Counted from the first letter of the stretch, positions 16,025-31,820 are shown. The stretch: DNA of 64,000 nucleotides from Pseudomonas sp. NFIX28 (GCF_900107395.1 NZ_FNPW01000003.1:298632-362631); one strand, 5' to 3'. Translations and numbers: made by a program. Notes: generated by a model not told the origin, from the sequence alone.

Positions 16025-16348
16025 ATGACCTTCGTCGTCACCGACAACTGCATCAAGTGCAAGTACACCGACTGCGTAGAAGTCTGTCCGGTGGACTGCT
16101 TTTACGAAGGCCCGAACTTCCTGGTGATTCACCCGGATGAGTGCATTGACTGCGCGCTGTGCGAGCCTGAATGCCCCGCTGTAGCGATTTTCTCCGAGGA
16201 CGAAGTTCCGGAAGAGATGCAGGAGTTCATTCAGTTGAACGTTGAGCTGGCCGAAATCTGGCCCAACATCACTGAGAAGAAAGATCCCCTGCCCGACGCA
16301 GAAGAGTGGGATGGCGTCAAAGGCAAGATCAAGGATCTCGAACGCTGA
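16025..16348 (+). CDS. fdxA: 7Fe ferredoxin FdxA
   Basis: This 107-residue electron carrier has one [3Fe-4S] and one [4Fe-4S] cluster. The ligand motifs are [17 protein letters not shown] near residues 9-25 and [12 protein letters not shown] near residues 40-51. GAGGAGA lies 9 bases before the ATG. A strong terminator follows, and the convergent sRNA gene rsmZ comes next, the arrangement usual in Pseudomonas. Confidence 0.97.
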   Translation: MTFVVTDNCIKCKYTDCVEVCPVDCFYEGPNFLVIHPDECIDCALCEPECPAVAIFSEDEVPEEMQEFIQLNVELAEIWPNITEKKDPLPDAEEWDGVKGKIKDLER

Positions 16349-16363
16349 TTACCCCGCGTTCCC

Positions 16364-16389
16364 AAAAAAGGCCCGTTACGGGCCTTTTT
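16364..16389 (+). terminator. fdxA terminator
   Basis: The stem AAAAAGGCCCG/CGGGCCTTTTT has a three-base loop TTA. It ends in T on both strands, so it could also act against transcription running through from rsmZ. Confidence 0.9.
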
Positions 16390-16417
16390 GCTGTTCCGGA
16401 TTCGCTTTTGCGCAGGC

Positions 16418-16546
16418 AAAAAAAAGGGGCGGTATGACCCGCCCACCTTTTTTCCCTAGTCCCTGTGTTCCTTTTCATCGTCCTGATGAATCGCGTCCTG
16501 CGATGTCCTGACCATCATCCTTGATGGCTGTGTCTATCCGTCGACA
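16418..16546 (-). ncRNA. rsmZ: Small regulatory RNA RsmZ
   Basis: This RNA of about 129 nt titrates RsmA/RsmE translational repressors and is switched on by the GacS/GacA system. It starts near TGTCGACGGATAG and carries several exposed GGA motifs (ACGGAU, AAGGAU, CAGGAC three times, AAGGAA, GGGAC). It ends in a GGGCGG/CCGCCC hairpin followed by eight T. A -10 box TAATAT lies at 16560-16555. Location between fdxA and rpoS, length and sequence all match rsmZ of P. fluorescens CHA0. The 5' end is placed by similarity to the known RNA. Confidence 0.93.
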
Positions 16547-16719
16547 CAGGGCTGATATTAGAGAGTTTCCATGACAGAGCAATGGCACTGACAGCCAGGA
16601 AAACTGTCGTACATTGCGTTCCGCCTTGGAATAAACCCTTATTAATCAATAGGATGATTAAAATCTTAGGGCCAAGCAGACAACTTTCATACAGTATAAA
16701 AACCGAACACTTACGAAAG

Positions 16720-16737
16720 AGTAAGCCTTTACTTACA
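16720..16737 (-). promoter_or_regulatory. GacA-binding upstream activating site of rsmZ
   Basis: On the minus strand TGTAAG-TAAAGG-CTTACT matches the consensus TGTAAG-N6-CTTACA with one difference. It is centred about 180 bases upstream of the rsmZ start, the spacing known for this gene. The bases between it and rsmZ are AT-rich and show no gene. Confidence 0.85.
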
Positions 16738-16799
16738 CGCTCTTTCAGCTATTGAGCGTTCACTGGAAAACTTCACTCACTTTCTTATTGATCACCCAA

Positions 16800-16825
16800 T
16801 AAAAAGCCCCGAACTTGTCGGGGCT
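16800..16825 (-). terminator. rpoS terminator
   Basis: The stem AGCCCCGA/TCGGGGCT is followed on the minus strand by TTTTT. It lies 25 bases after the rpoS stop and keeps rpoS transcripts out of the rsmZ regulatory region. Confidence 0.88.
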
Positions 16826-16850
16826 CTTCACGGCAGGATTGCTCGTGCCG

Positions 16851-17855
16851 TTACTGGAACAGCGACTCGCTGGAAAGGCCGTTCTTTTCGAGGATCTCGC
16901 GCAGGCGCTTGAGACCTTCGACCTGGATCTGGCGTACCCGCTCTCGGGTAAGCCCGATCTCCAGGCCCACATCTTCCAGGGTGCTGCTTTCATGGCCGCG
17001 CAAGCCGAAGCGGCGAACCACTACTTCACGCTGCTTGTCGGTCAGTTCGGAAAGCCACTGATCGATGCTTTGCGACAGGTCGTCATCCTGCAGCAGCTCG
17101 CACGGATCGGTTGGGCGATCGTCGGTGAGGGTGTCCAGCAGGGTTTTATCCGAATCCGGACCCAGCGAGACGTCGACTGAAGACACCCGCTCATTGAGAC
17201 CCAGCATGCGCTTGACCTCACCTACCGGTTTCTCCAGCAGGTTGGCGATTTCTTCAGGGGAAGGTTCATGGTCGAGTTTCTGAGTCAGCTCACGTGCTGC
17301 CCGCAGGTAGACGTTGAGCTCTTTGACCACATGAATCGGCAGCCGGATAGTCCGGGTCTGGTTCATGATTGCCCGTTCGATGGTTTGACGGATCCACCAG
17401 GTGGCATAGGTCGAGAAGCGGAAACCGCGCTCCGGGTCGAACTTCTCCACCGCCCGGATCAAACCGAGGTTGCCCTCTTCGATGAGGTCCAGCAGCGAAA
17501 GCCCGCGATTGACATAGCGTCGGGCGATTTTCACCACCAGACGCAGGTTGCTTTCAATCATGCGCTTGCGCCCGGCCGGATCGCCACTTTGCGAAAGACG
17601 CGCAAAATGAACTTCTTCTTCCGGAGAGAGCAATGGGGAAAAGCCGATTTCATTGAGATACAGCTGCGTCGCGTCAAGCGCCCGCGTGTAATCAATGTAT
17701 TTATGTTGTTTCAATGAAGCGGAGTGTTTGGATTTGGCACGAACTGAAGGTACAGCAGATCCCTCATTCGACATCGAATCAGCGGCGATATCCGTCTCCA
17801 TAAGGAGAACTTCATCGTCGATGTCAAACTCCGGCACTTCTTTACTGAGAGCCAT
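16851..17855 (-). CDS. rpoS: Stationary-phase sigma factor RpoS
   Basis: This 334-residue sigma-70 family factor directs transcription in stationary phase and under stress. Region 1.2 begins near [11 protein letters not shown]. Region 2 holds [23 protein letters not shown] and the -10 recognition segment [17 protein letters not shown]. Region 4 ends in the helix-turn-helix [19 protein letters not shown]. It lies 106 bases after nlpD. In Pseudomonas, rpoS is transcribed from a promoter inside nlpD as well as from upstream. RsmZ next door also affects RpoS-linked stationary-phase traits through the Gac pathway. Confidence 0.98.
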   Translation of the reverse strand: MALSKEVPEFDIDDEVLLMETDIAADSMSNEGSAVPSVRAKSKHSASLKQHKYIDYTRALDATQLYLNEIGFSPLLSPEEEVHFARLSQSGDPAGRKRMIESNLRLVVKIARRYVNRGLSLLDLIEEGNLGLIRAVEKFDPERGFRFSTYATWWIRQTIERAIMNQTRTIRLPIHVVKELNVYLRAARELTQKLDHEPSPEEIANLLEKPVGEVKRMLGLNERVSSVDVSLGPDSDKTLLDTLTDDRPTDPCELLQDDDLSQSIDQWLSELTDKQREVVVRRFGLRGHESSTLEDVGLEIGLTRERVRQIQVEGLKRLREILEKNGLSSESLFQ

Positions 17856-17961
17856 TGTTATAGTCCTTTGGTGAGTTCGACCTCAGGCTCAAGCGACGCC
17901 TTTATCCTTGGCAGCGCTGGAACCTGTTCCCTCTACGTGACGGAACAGGCTTGGTAACGGA

Positions 17962-18795
17962 TCAACGACGTGGCAGGAATTGCAGCGGATCTACAGGTTT
18001 ACCTTGTCGGCGAATCTCAAAGTGCAGTTTCACCCGGTCTGTACCAGTTGACCCCATTTCGGCAATTGTCTGTCCGACTTTGACCTGCTGCCCCTCCCGA
18101 ACCAACAGCCTACGGTTGTGGCCGTAAGCACTTACGTAGGTATCGCTGTGTTTGATGATGACTAATTCGCCGTAGCCCCTTAAGCCACTCCCGGCGTAAA
18201 CCACCGTCCCATCAGACGCAGCTAAAACAGGCTGTCCCAAATCCCCGGCGATATCAACGCCTTTATTCAAACTACCGTTTGAAGAGAATTTTCCAATCAG
18301 AATACCGTTCGCAGGCCAGCCCCAGCCCTTTGGCGCGGGGCCTGCAGGCGGTAATGGAGCTGGCGCGGGCTGGCTCGCAATCGTTGGCGTGGCCCCTGCC
18401 GGACGACGAATTACCGTGGTTTTACTTGAGGAAGATGCACTGGAAACCGACTTTGTAACCACGGCTGTCGGGGCCGAACCCGAGCGACCGTCGAAGCGGA
18501 TGGTTTGCCCCGGATGGATGGTGTAGGGCTCGGCGATATTGTTGCGTGCGGCCAGGGCCTTGTAGTCCCAGCCATAACGGAAGGCGATCGAAAACAGGGT
18601 GTCGCCGCGACGAACCGTGTATTGCCCCGTGGTCACAGTCGGACGCTGCGGCACCGCGGTATTGCGATCGACGACCCGGGCACTGCTGGACTTGTTGCTG
18701 GAACACGCGACCAACAGGGAACTCAAGACAAGGCCAATCACCAGTCGCTGAAAGCTTTTTGTACCCATACGCTGCGCAATGACTGTGAGACTCAC
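17962..18795 (-). CDS. nlpD: Lipoprotein NlpD, LysM plus degenerate LytM
   Basis: This 277-residue outer-membrane lipoprotein activates the division amidase AmiC. The GTG at 18795 is chosen because AGGGAG precedes it and the signal sequence then begins VSLTVIAQRMG; the frame stays open to 18858. The lipobox is SLLVAC near residue 31. One LysM domain (YTVRRGDTLFSIAFRYG) and a C-terminal M23 domain are present. The M23 domain has NKGVDIA where active enzymes have HxGxD, so it has lost a zinc ligand and should be regulatory rather than catalytic, as is known for NlpD. Confidence 0.95.
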   Translation of the reverse strand: MSLTVIAQRMGTKSFQRLVIGLVLSSLLVACSSNKSSSARVVDRNTAVPQRPTVTTGQYTVRRGDTLFSIAFRYGWDYKALAARNNIAEPYTIHPGQTIRFDGRSGSAPTAVVTKSVSSASSSSKTTVIRRPAGATPTIASQPAPAPLPPAGPAPKGWGWPANGILIGKFSSNGSLNKGVDIAGDLGQPVLAASDGTVVYAGSGLRGYGELVIIKHSDTYVSAYGHNRRLLVREGQQVKVGQTIAEMGSTGTDRVKLHFEIRRQGKPVDPLQFLPRR

Positions 18796-19004
18796 CCGCC
18801 GCTCCCTTTGTGGTGGTTGAAAATAAATAGTGCCTGGCTCAGGCATGAAATGTCGCAAGTATAACCGGCCACCCGCGCTTTACTCCCGGCAAAGCGAAAT
18901 CGGCAGGCATTGGAGTATCGATCAGAAGTTCAACGTTACTTAACCGATTGATCAGCTGTAAGACCAGGCCGATCAAACAGAATTCACCCGCCCCAAACAA
19001 ATGC

Positions 19005-20418
<1,414 letters not shown>

Positions 20419-20431
<13 letters not shown>

Positions 20432-21477
20432 GGGCTGTCCGTCTGCCCCACCGGCACCAGATCGACGAGTTCACGCACCAATACGGTGGCGAAACATCCG
20501 GCCGGCAGGACGAATTCCAGTTGCAGAATGTCAGGCTCGGGATAATGCCACGTCAACCCGCCAATGGGCAGCCGCAGGATGCGACGTTCGTGGTTCATTC
20601 CGGCTTTAATCAACCAATCGCGCAGATCCGCTTCGTCGGCAGCCACCTGCTGTTCGAGCAACTGAGTCGCACCGGAGGCAGGCGATTCGCCTTCGCCCCA
20701 CTGTGGGCCGGTCGGGTGCAAATCGAGGATGGCCAGGCGCGGATCACTGCATTCGGCTTCGCCGGCGGGAAAGAAACTGCGGCTGTCGGTGAAAGCCAGC
20801 AAGTCGCCAACCTGGGCCCGCTGCCAACTGCCGTCGACCACACGCGCCGCCAGCACTCGGTTGAACAGATAGCTGCGGGCGGTCGAGAGTAGCCGCGAAC
20901 GCACGTTGCGCTGCTCCGGCAGGGCCTTGCGGGCGGCCCAATCGCGGGCATCGGCCAGGTTGCCGCCGTTATGGCCAAAACGCTGGGCGCCGAAATAATT
21001 GGGGATGCCCTGTTTGGCGATCAATTGCAGGCGCTCTTCGAGCCCCGCCTTGTCTGCCTTCAATTCGGTCAGGCGCAGGGTGAAGCCATTGGCTGCATGG
21101 GCGCCGCGTTGCAGCTTGCGCTTGTGCCGGGTCAGCTTGATGATCTTCAAGGTGTCATTTTCGGCGGCCGACAGGTCGGGGTCGGCCTTGCCGGGCAATT
21201 GCACGCTGAACCATTGCCGGGTCAGCGCCTGGCGATCCTTCAAGCCGGCATAGCTGACGGTGCGCAACGGCACGCCCGCGGCCTTGGCAATCCGCCGCGC
21301 CGCTTCTTCGGTGTTCAGGCCGCGCTTTTCCACCCACAACCACAGGTGCTCGCCTTCGCCGGTCAGCGGAATATCCAGTACTTCGTCAACCTGGAAGTCT
21401 TCGGCCGTGGCCTTCAGTACCGCGCTGCCCAGGGCTTCGCCATAGGCCCGTGGGCCCAACAGTTGCAGTTCGTTCAT
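20419..21477 (-). CDS. truD: tRNA pseudouridine(13) synthase TruD
   Basis: This 352-residue enzyme converts uridine 13 of tRNA-Glu to pseudouridine. The catalytic Asp lies in [13 protein letters not shown] near residue 80. The family motif [15 protein letters not shown] lies near residue 155. Its start overlaps the ispF stop by ATGA and its end overlaps surE, as in other Pseudomonas. Confidence 0.97.
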
Positions 21478-21947
21478 GCGCGCAGCAACAAGGCAACGGA
21501 ATGTACGGCGATGCCTTCTTCGCGCCCGACAAAACCGAGCTTTTCGGTGGTGGTGGCCTTGACGTTCACTTGATCGAGCTCGACTTGCAGATCCGCGGCA
21601 ATCAGCGCGCGCATCATTTCAATATGGGGAGCCATCTTCGGCGCCTGGGCCACGATGGTGTTATCGACATTGCCGACTTTCCAGCCCTTGGCATGGATCA
21701 GTGCGACGACATGACGCAACAGCGCACGGCTGTCGGCGCCCTTGAACTGCGGATCGGTGTCGGGAAAATGTTTGCCGATGTCGCCCAGTGCGGCAGCACC
21801 CAGCAAGGCATCGCTCAGAGCATGCAACAGCACGTCGCCGTCGGAGTGGGCGAGCAGCCCGAAACTGTGTGCAATACGCACGCCGCCCAGAGTGATGAAA
21901 TCGCCTTCAGCGAAACGGTGCACATCATAGCCGTGGCCAATACGCAT
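21474..21947 (-). CDS. ispF: 2-C-methyl-D-erythritol 2,4-cyclodiphosphate synthase
   Basis: This 157-residue enzyme makes the cyclic diphosphate intermediate of the MEP isoprenoid pathway. The zinc site [11 protein letters not shown] is at the N-terminus and the [17 protein letters not shown] motif follows. Here ispF is separated from ispD (25132), although many genomes pair them. The ATG comes directly after the T run of the fghA terminator, so its only ribosome-site candidate (AGGG) lies in the 3' arm of that hairpin. Confidence 0.97.
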   Translation of the reverse strand: MRIGHGYDVHRFAEGDFITLGGVRIAHSFGLLAHSDGDVLLHALSDALLGAAALGDIGKHFPDTDPQFKGADSRALLRHVVALIHAKGWKVGNVDNTIVAQAPKMAPHIEMMRALIAADLQVELDQVNVKATTTEKLGFVGREEGIAVHSVALLLRA

Positions 21948-21976
21948 AAAAAAACGCCCTGATTGAGTCAGGGCGT
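21948..21976 (-). terminator. fghA terminator that also contains the ispF ribosome site
   Basis: The stem ACGCCCTGA/TCAGGGCGT has a five-base loop. On the minus strand it is followed by seven T and immediately by the ispF ATG. A 5' end for ispF must therefore lie within or upstream of the hairpin. Confidence 0.8.
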
Positions 21977-21999
21977 GATTCTACCTGCTTTGGCGGACA

Positions 22000-22845
22000 T
22001 TAGGCGCTCAGCGCGCGTGCATGATGTTGCAGGTGGTCGCCAATGAAGCTGGCGATGAAGAAATAGCTGTGGTCGTAGCCGGGTTGCAGGCGCAACGTCA
22101 GCGGGTGAGCCGCGGCTTTCGCCGCCTGTTGCAGCACTTCGGGCTTGAGCTGATTGGCCAGGAAATCATCCCGATCGCCCTGGTCCACCAGCAACGGCAG
22201 TTTTTCGCTGGCTTCCTGGATCAGCACGCTGGCATCCCATTCGCGCCACCGGGAACGCTCTTCGCCCAGGTAGCGGGAAAAGGCTTTCTGGCCCCAGGGA
22301 CAATCCATCGGGTTGCTGATCGGCGCGAAGGCCGACACCGACTGATAGTGCCCCGGATTGCGCAGCGCGCAGACCAGGGCACCGTGACCGCCCATGGAAT
22401 GTCCGCTGATGCCGCGCTTGTCCGAGGCCGGGAAATGCGCCTCGACCAATGCCGGCAACTCCTGCACCACGTAGTCATGCATGCGGTAATGCTCGGCCCA
22501 GGGCTGCTGGGTGGCGTTCAGGTAGAACCCGGCCCCCAGGCCGAAATCCCAGGCGCCATCCGGGTCGCCCGGCACGCCAGGACCGCGCGGGCTGGTATCC
22601 GGTGCGACAATGATCAACCCCAGTTCGGCGGCCAGGCGCTGGGCGCCGGCCTTTTGCATGAAGTTCTCGTCGGTGCAGGTCAGGCCGGACAACCAGTACA
22701 GCACCGGCAGCTTGCCGCCCTGCTCCGCCTGCGGCGGCAGGTACACGGCAAACACCATGTCGCAGCCCAGCACCTCGGAATGATGCTTGTAGCGTTTGTG
22801 CCAGCCGCCGAAGCTTTTCTGGCAGGACAGGTTTTCCAGACTCAT
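22000..22845 (-). CDS. fghA: S-formylglutathione hydrolase
   Basis: This 281-residue serine esterase hydrolyses S-formylglutathione to glutathione and formate in formaldehyde detoxification. The nucleophile elbow is [11 protein letters not shown] near residue 147. An oxyanion-region [13 protein letters not shown] motif lies near residue 55. The ATG at 22845 lies 8 bases after the adhC stop with GAGG overlapping that stop; a longer frame upstream is adhC in another frame. It forms an operon with adhC. Confidence 0.96.
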   Translation of the reverse strand: MSLENLSCQKSFGGWHKRYKHHSEVLGCDMVFAVYLPPQAEQGGKLPVLYWLSGLTCTDENFMQKAGAQRLAAELGLIIVAPDTSPRGPGVPGDPDGAWDFGLGAGFYLNATQQPWAEHYRMHDYVVQELPALVEAHFPASDKRGISGHSMGGHGALVCALRNPGHYQSVSAFAPISNPMDCPWGQKAFSRYLGEERSRWREWDASVLIQEASEKLPLLVDQGDRDDFLANQLKPEVLQQAAKAAAHPLTLRLQPGYDHSYFFIASFIGDHLQHHARALSA

Positions 22846-22853
22846 GGCCGACC

Positions 22854-24047
<1,194 letters not shown>

Positions 24048-24072
24048 TTATTGCTGCACAGGGATAATCGCC

Positions 24073-24969
24073 ATGAACGAAAACCGCTGGGAAGGCATCG
24101 ATGAGTTCGTCGCCGTGGCCGAGTGCAGCCAATTCACTGCCGCCGCGGAACGCCTCGGCGTGTCGTCTTCGCATATCAGCCGGCAGATCGTACGCCTGGA
24201 AGAGCGGCTGCAAACCCGCCTGCTGTACCGCAGTACCCGCCGGGTGACCCTGACCGAAGCCGGACAGACCTTCTTGCAGCATTGCCAGCGCCTGCAGGAC
24301 GGACGCGAGGAAGCGCTGCGCGCCGTCGGCGACTTGACCAGCGAACCCAAGGGCATGCTGCGCATGACCTGCGCGGTGGCCTATGGGGAGCGTTTTATCG
24401 TGCCGCTGGTCACCAGCTTCATGGGGCTTTACCCGCAGCTGCGGGTGGATATCGAACTGAGCAACCGGCCCCTGGACCTGGTGCACGAAGGGCTGGACCT
24501 GGCCATCCGCCTTGGCCGCCTGCAAGACTCGCGGCTAGTGGCGACCCGCCTGGCGCCAAGGCGCATGTACCTCTGCGCCTCGCCGTCCTACCTGGAACGC
24601 TACGGCCGCCCCCACAGCCTGTCGGAGCTGAGCCGACACAACTGCCTGATCGGCAGTTCGGACATCTGGCAACTGGAGCAGGACGGGCGCGAGTTTTCCC
24701 AGCGAGTGCAAGGCAACTGGCGCTGCAACAGCGGGCAAGCCGTGCTGGATGCCGCGTTACAGGGCGTTGGCCTGTGCCAGCTACCGGATTACTACGTGCT
24801 GGAGCATTTACATCAGGGCACGCTGATTTCCCTGCTCGAGGCACACCAACCGCCAAATACAGCGGTGTGGGCGCTGTATCCGCAACAACGGCATCTGTCG
24901 CCCAAGGTGCGCAAGCTGGTGGACTATCTCAAGGAGGGGTTGGCCAAGCGGCCGGAATACAAGGATTGA
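24073..24969 (+). CDS. LysR-family transcriptional regulator
   Basis: This 298-residue regulator has a winged helix-turn-helix at residues 5-65 (FTAAAERLGVSSSHISRQIVRLE) and a LysR substrate domain after residue 90. It begins MNENRWEGIDEF. It is divergent from adhC-fghA with about 100 bases between the starts, so control of that operon is plausible, but the inducer is unknown. It belongs to the broad CrgA/DhcR-like LysR group. Confidence 0.9.
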   Translation: MNENRWEGIDEFVAVAECSQFTAAAERLGVSSSHISRQIVRLEERLQTRLLYRSTRRVTLTEAGQTFLQHCQRLQDGREEALRAVGDLTSEPKGMLRMTCAVAYGERFIVPLVTSFMGLYPQLRVDIELSNRPLDLVHEGLDLAIRLGRLQDSRLVATRLAPRRMYLCASPSYLERYGRPHSLSELSRHNCLIGSSDIWQLEQDGREFSQRVQGNWRCNSGQAVLDAALQGVGLCQLPDYYVLEHLHQGTLISLLEAHQPPNTAVWALYPQQRHLSPKVRKLVDYLKEGLAKRPEYKD

Positions 24970-24972
24970 TCC

Positions 24973-25111
24973 GTAGCCGCTGCGGCAGGCTGCGATCGGC
25001 TATGCAGTAGCCGTCATAGCGGACAACGCGGTCGATCGATTTGAAGTACAGGACGACTGCAAAAAGCGCGTCCCGTTCCGGGCCGTTCGCAGCCTGCGGC
25101 AGCGGCTGCAG
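24973..25111. repeat. Inverted REP pair of a second type
   Basis: GTAGCCGCTGCGGCAGGCTG at 24973-24992 and its near reverse complement around 25085-25111 (GCAGCCTGCGGCAGCGGCTG) flank about 85 bases without a gene. This motif differs from the GTAGGAGCGAGG type seen elsewhere in the window. It separates the convergent LysR gene and ispD. Confidence 0.8.
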
Positions 25112-25131
25112 GGGGCCGCGAAAAGCTATGC

Positions 25132-25839
25132 TCAGCGGCGATTGGCCCAGCGCTGGCGCAACCACTCCAGGTCTTCCGGACGGGTCACCTTGAGGTTATC
25201 CGAACGCCCTTCGATCAGGCGTGGCGCCTGGCCGGCCCATTCCATCGCCGAGGCCTCATCGGTAATCGCCACATCCGCCACCAGGCTGTCGGCCAGGGCG
25301 CGGTGCAAGGCGCCAAGACGGAACATCTGCGGCGTATAAGCTTGCCAGATCAGACTGCGGTCGACGGTTTCCAACACCCGCCCGCGCTTGTCGATGCGCT
25401 TCAGGGTGTCCCGCGCCGGCACCGCGAGCAGACCGCCCACGGGGTCATCCGCCAGCTCGTCCAGCAACTTGTCCAGGTCATCCCGGGACAGGTTCGGCCG
25501 CGCGGCGTCGTGGACCAGCACCCAGTCTTCATCGGCAGCGCCCTGGGCGTGCAGATGGAGCAAGGCATTGAGGACCGATCCGGAACGCTCTGCGCCACCT
25601 TCGACCCGCTGGATCCGCGGATCGTGGGCACAGGCCAGGGTCGGCCAGTAAGGATCGTCAAGCGCCAGGCTGACCACCAGCCCCTTCAGGGAAGGATGGT
25701 CGAGGAAACAGCCGAGGCTGTGTTCGAGAATAGTGCGTCCGCCCAGTTGCAAATACTGCTTGGGACGGTCCGCGGCCATGCGGGCACCGACGCCCGCGGC
25801 AGGAATAACGGCCCAGAAGGCCGGCAGCGACTGGATCAT
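25132..25839 (-). CDS. ispD: 2-C-methyl-D-erythritol 4-phosphate cytidylyltransferase
   Basis: This 235-residue enzyme transfers CMP to methylerythritol phosphate in the MEP pathway. The nucleotide-binding loop AAGVGARMAADRPKQYLQLG lies near residue 15. VLVHDAARPNLS and ITDEASAMEWAG are further family motifs. It overlaps ftsB by ATGA. Confidence 0.97.
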   Translation of the reverse strand: MIQSLPAFWAVIPAAGVGARMAADRPKQYLQLGGRTILEHSLGCFLDHPSLKGLVVSLALDDPYWPTLACAHDPRIQRVEGGAERSGSVLNALLHLHAQGAADEDWVLVHDAARPNLSRDDLDKLLDELADDPVGGLLAVPARDTLKRIDKRGRVLETVDRSLIWQAYTPQMFRLGALHRALADSLVADVAITDEASAMEWAGQAPRLIEGRSDNLKVTRPEDLEWLRQRWANRR

Positions 25840-26114
25840 TGGGCCAACTGGTAGAGGGTTTCACCCTCCTTGACCATGCCCAGTTCATGACGAGCCCGCT
25901 CTTCCACGGTCTCCATGCCTTTCTTCAATTCCATGACTTCCGCATCGAGTACACGATTGCGCTCCAGCAGGCGCTCGTTTTCAGCGCGCTGATCGGCAAT
26001 TTGCTGAGTCAGGTCGGTTACCTGCGCCAAGCTGCCATTCCCCACCCACAGGCGGTACTGCAGGCCAGCCAGCAGCAAGAGCAAGACGAGGAACAACCAA
26101 TTGGGACTGCGCAT
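25836..26114 (-). CDS. ftsB: Cell division protein FtsB
   Basis: This 92-residue divisome protein forms a complex with FtsL and FtsQ. It has a single N-terminal membrane segment (LFLVLLLLLAGLQYRLW) and a coiled coil over about residues 30-70 (QIADQRAENERLLERN). It lies downstream of eno and overlaps ispD, the usual eno-ftsB-ispD order. Confidence 0.95.
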   Translation of the reverse strand: MRSPNWLFLVLLLLLAGLQYRLWVGNGSLAQVTDLTQQIADQRAENERLLERNRVLDAEVMELKKGMETVEERARHELGMVKEGETLYQLAQ

Positions 26115-26174
26115 CGAATATCGGGTATCCAGTGAAAAAAGACAGCCATGCCAACAAACTTCGGTCCTACTGAC

Positions 26175-26206
26175 AGCACGAAGCCTGGAAGAACCAGGCT
26201 TGTGCT
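26175..26206. other. Long hairpin between eno and ftsB
   Basis: AGCAC-G-AAGCCTGG and CCAGGCTT-GTGCT can pair over 13 bases around a short loop. No T run follows on either strand. It may be an RNA processing or stability element, or a weak terminator after eno. Confidence 0.55.
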
Positions 26207-26287
26207 CTTAAGGCATCAGATTAGTGGCAAAAACATCGCTGATGCGATTTTTCTGACCCAATCCGGTGTCTTTGTACCATCTGCCGC

Positions 26288-27700
<1,413 letters not shown>

Positions 27701-27734
27701 TTAATCGTGCGGTACTTTACCGGAGAAATCGGCT

Positions 27735-30238
<2,504 letters not shown>

Positions 30239-30471
30239 TTAAAGCGGTCCGAGCCGCCGGGGAAAGCGAAGGAAGGCCGAAGCCCCCGATCACCTGCATT
30301 AATCACAGTGCACCTTTCAAAAAAACCGCCGCGTTGGGACAGACCGGAAGAGAAAACACCGGTACGTTGCTCGCTACACATTTTTTGGAATCGCCCAGCA
30401 AAGACTGCTTGGTAATCGGCAACTCCTGCAATTCAGGCGAATCCACAGAAGTTGTATCAAGAAGGGAGCGT

Positions 30472-30500
30472 AGTCTACCGGAAAGGGACTTTCAGCTCAA
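30472..30500 (-). promoter_or_regulatory. pyrG promoter overlapping the tilS stop
   Basis: On the minus strand -35 TTGAGC (30500-30495) and -10 TAGACT (30477-30472) are spaced by 17 bases. The -35 box lies in the last two codons of tilS. It leaves a leader of roughly 240 bases before pyrG. Confidence 0.6.
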
Positions 30501-31820
30501 ACCTTGATCGCTCGAAGGCGGCTGCCAATGCAATTGCCACCCTTCCTGGGCATTTGCGTCAAGGCCTGGCAGATTCGCCACTGCAAGCAATTGCTCGCCT
30601 CGATACAGCAGCGGCAATCTGCCACGGACGAAGGCTGGCAGGCCGGCCTCGTTGAGCAGGCGCTTGAGGTCTCGGTGGCCGCGCCCTGGCAATTGCATCA
30701 CCTCTCCCCCCTGACGGTAACGCACCTGCAACGGCCCTTGCGGCGCACGACCGCTGAATTGCAATTGACCATTGCCGGGTAACTGCAAAGGCCCAGCGGT
30801 ATCGGCCCAACTTGGCGTCGATAGCGGGGGTTGCAGCCAGCTACCCGCCAACCACCAGACACGCCCCGCCGCCCGCTGCAACTCGCCCTGCCCCAACCGC
30901 CATACCGGATGGCTGTCGCCCGCCGCGTCGCGCAGCGTCTGCCAACCCACCCAGTGCTCGCTGTCGGGCAGCGGCGTGAACCGGCTCAGCCAGTGGCTCA
31001 GGGCATTGCGCTGGCGCGCTTCCGACAAATCGAGCAAAGGCGCCAGGGCGAGGGATGGCAAGCCCAGCCATTCAAACTCAACGCCCTTGGCGGCCTCTTG
31101 CAGGTCGATAGCCGCCAACTCATCCAGCAACTCTCGCGCCTCGCGCAGGTGCGCCGCGCTACGCGCCATGCTATTGGCCGCCTGTGGCCAGCGCGCAGTC
31201 AACAACGGGAACACTTGATGGCGCAGGTAATTGCGGGAGAACTGCCGATCCTGGTTGGAAGGATCGTCGATCCAGTGCAACTGATGATCCCGGGCATAAC
31301 GCTCCAGCTCGTCGCGGGAGACGTCGAGCAAGGGCCGCAGCAAATCCCCCTGCCCCAGCGCCCGCGACGCCGGCATGGCGGAAAGGCCCCTGACCCCCGC
31401 CCCGCGCAGCAATCGGAACAACAGGGTTTCCGCCTGATCGTCACGGTGCTGGGCCGTCAGCAACAATTCATTGCTGCCGGTTACCGCCTCGAATGCGGCA
31501 TAACGCGCTTCCCGCGCCGCCCGCTCGAGACTGGCCCCGGGTTGCACCTGCACCGTCATTATCTGCAGCGGGATCCCCAGCGCTTTGCATTGCGCCTGGC
31601 AATGCGCCGGCCAAGCGTCAGCCGCAGCCTGAAGGCCATGATGCACATGGATCGCGGTCACGGGGGGAAGCGTGTGTCGCTGCCTGAGTTCGGCAAGCAG
31701 GTGAAGCAGGACGGTGGAATCAAGGCCACCAGAGAATGCGATGCGCCAGGCCGATCGATCCAGCCAGGGCAGAAGGCGTTGCAGCAGTTTTTGCGTGAGG
31801 GATGTATCGAATGAGCTCAT
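30492..31820 (-). CDS. tilS: tRNA(Ile)-lysidine synthase
   Basis: This 442-residue enzyme converts the wobble cytidine of the tRNA-Ile CAU anticodon to lysidine, so that the tRNA reads AUA. The PP-loop ATP site is AFSGGLDSTVLLHLL near residue 28. The C-terminal substrate-binding domains include GGEVMQLPGRGHRDLKRLL. It follows accA after a REP element and precedes pyrG. Confidence 0.97.
   Translation of the reverse strand: MSSFDTSLTQKLLQRLLPWLDRSAWRIAFSGGLDSTVLLHLLAELRQRHTLPPVTAIHVHHGLQAAADAWPAHCQAQCKALGIPLQIMTVQVQPGASLERAAREARYAAFEAVTGSNELLLTAQHRDDQAETLLFRLLRGAGVRGLSAMPASRALGQGDLLRPLLDVSRDELERYARDHQLHWIDDPSNQDRQFSRNYLRHQVFPLLTARWPQAANSMARSAAHLREARELLDELAAIDLQEAAKGVEFEWLGLPSLALAPLLDLSEARQRNALSHWLSRFTPLPDSEHWVGWQTLRDAAGDSHPVWRLGQGELQRAAGRVWWLAGSWLQPPLSTPSWADTAGPLQLPGNGQLQFSGRAPQGPLQVRYRQGGEVMQLPGRGHRDLKRLLNEAGLPAFVRGRLPLLYRGEQLLAVANLPGLDANAQEGWQLHWQPPSSDQGLS

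Noticed and set aside
16760..16993. A 77-residue frame overlapping the end of rpoS
   Set aside because: It covers the rpoS terminator and the rpoS C-terminal region in another frame, has no family similarity, and lies next to the rsmZ control region.
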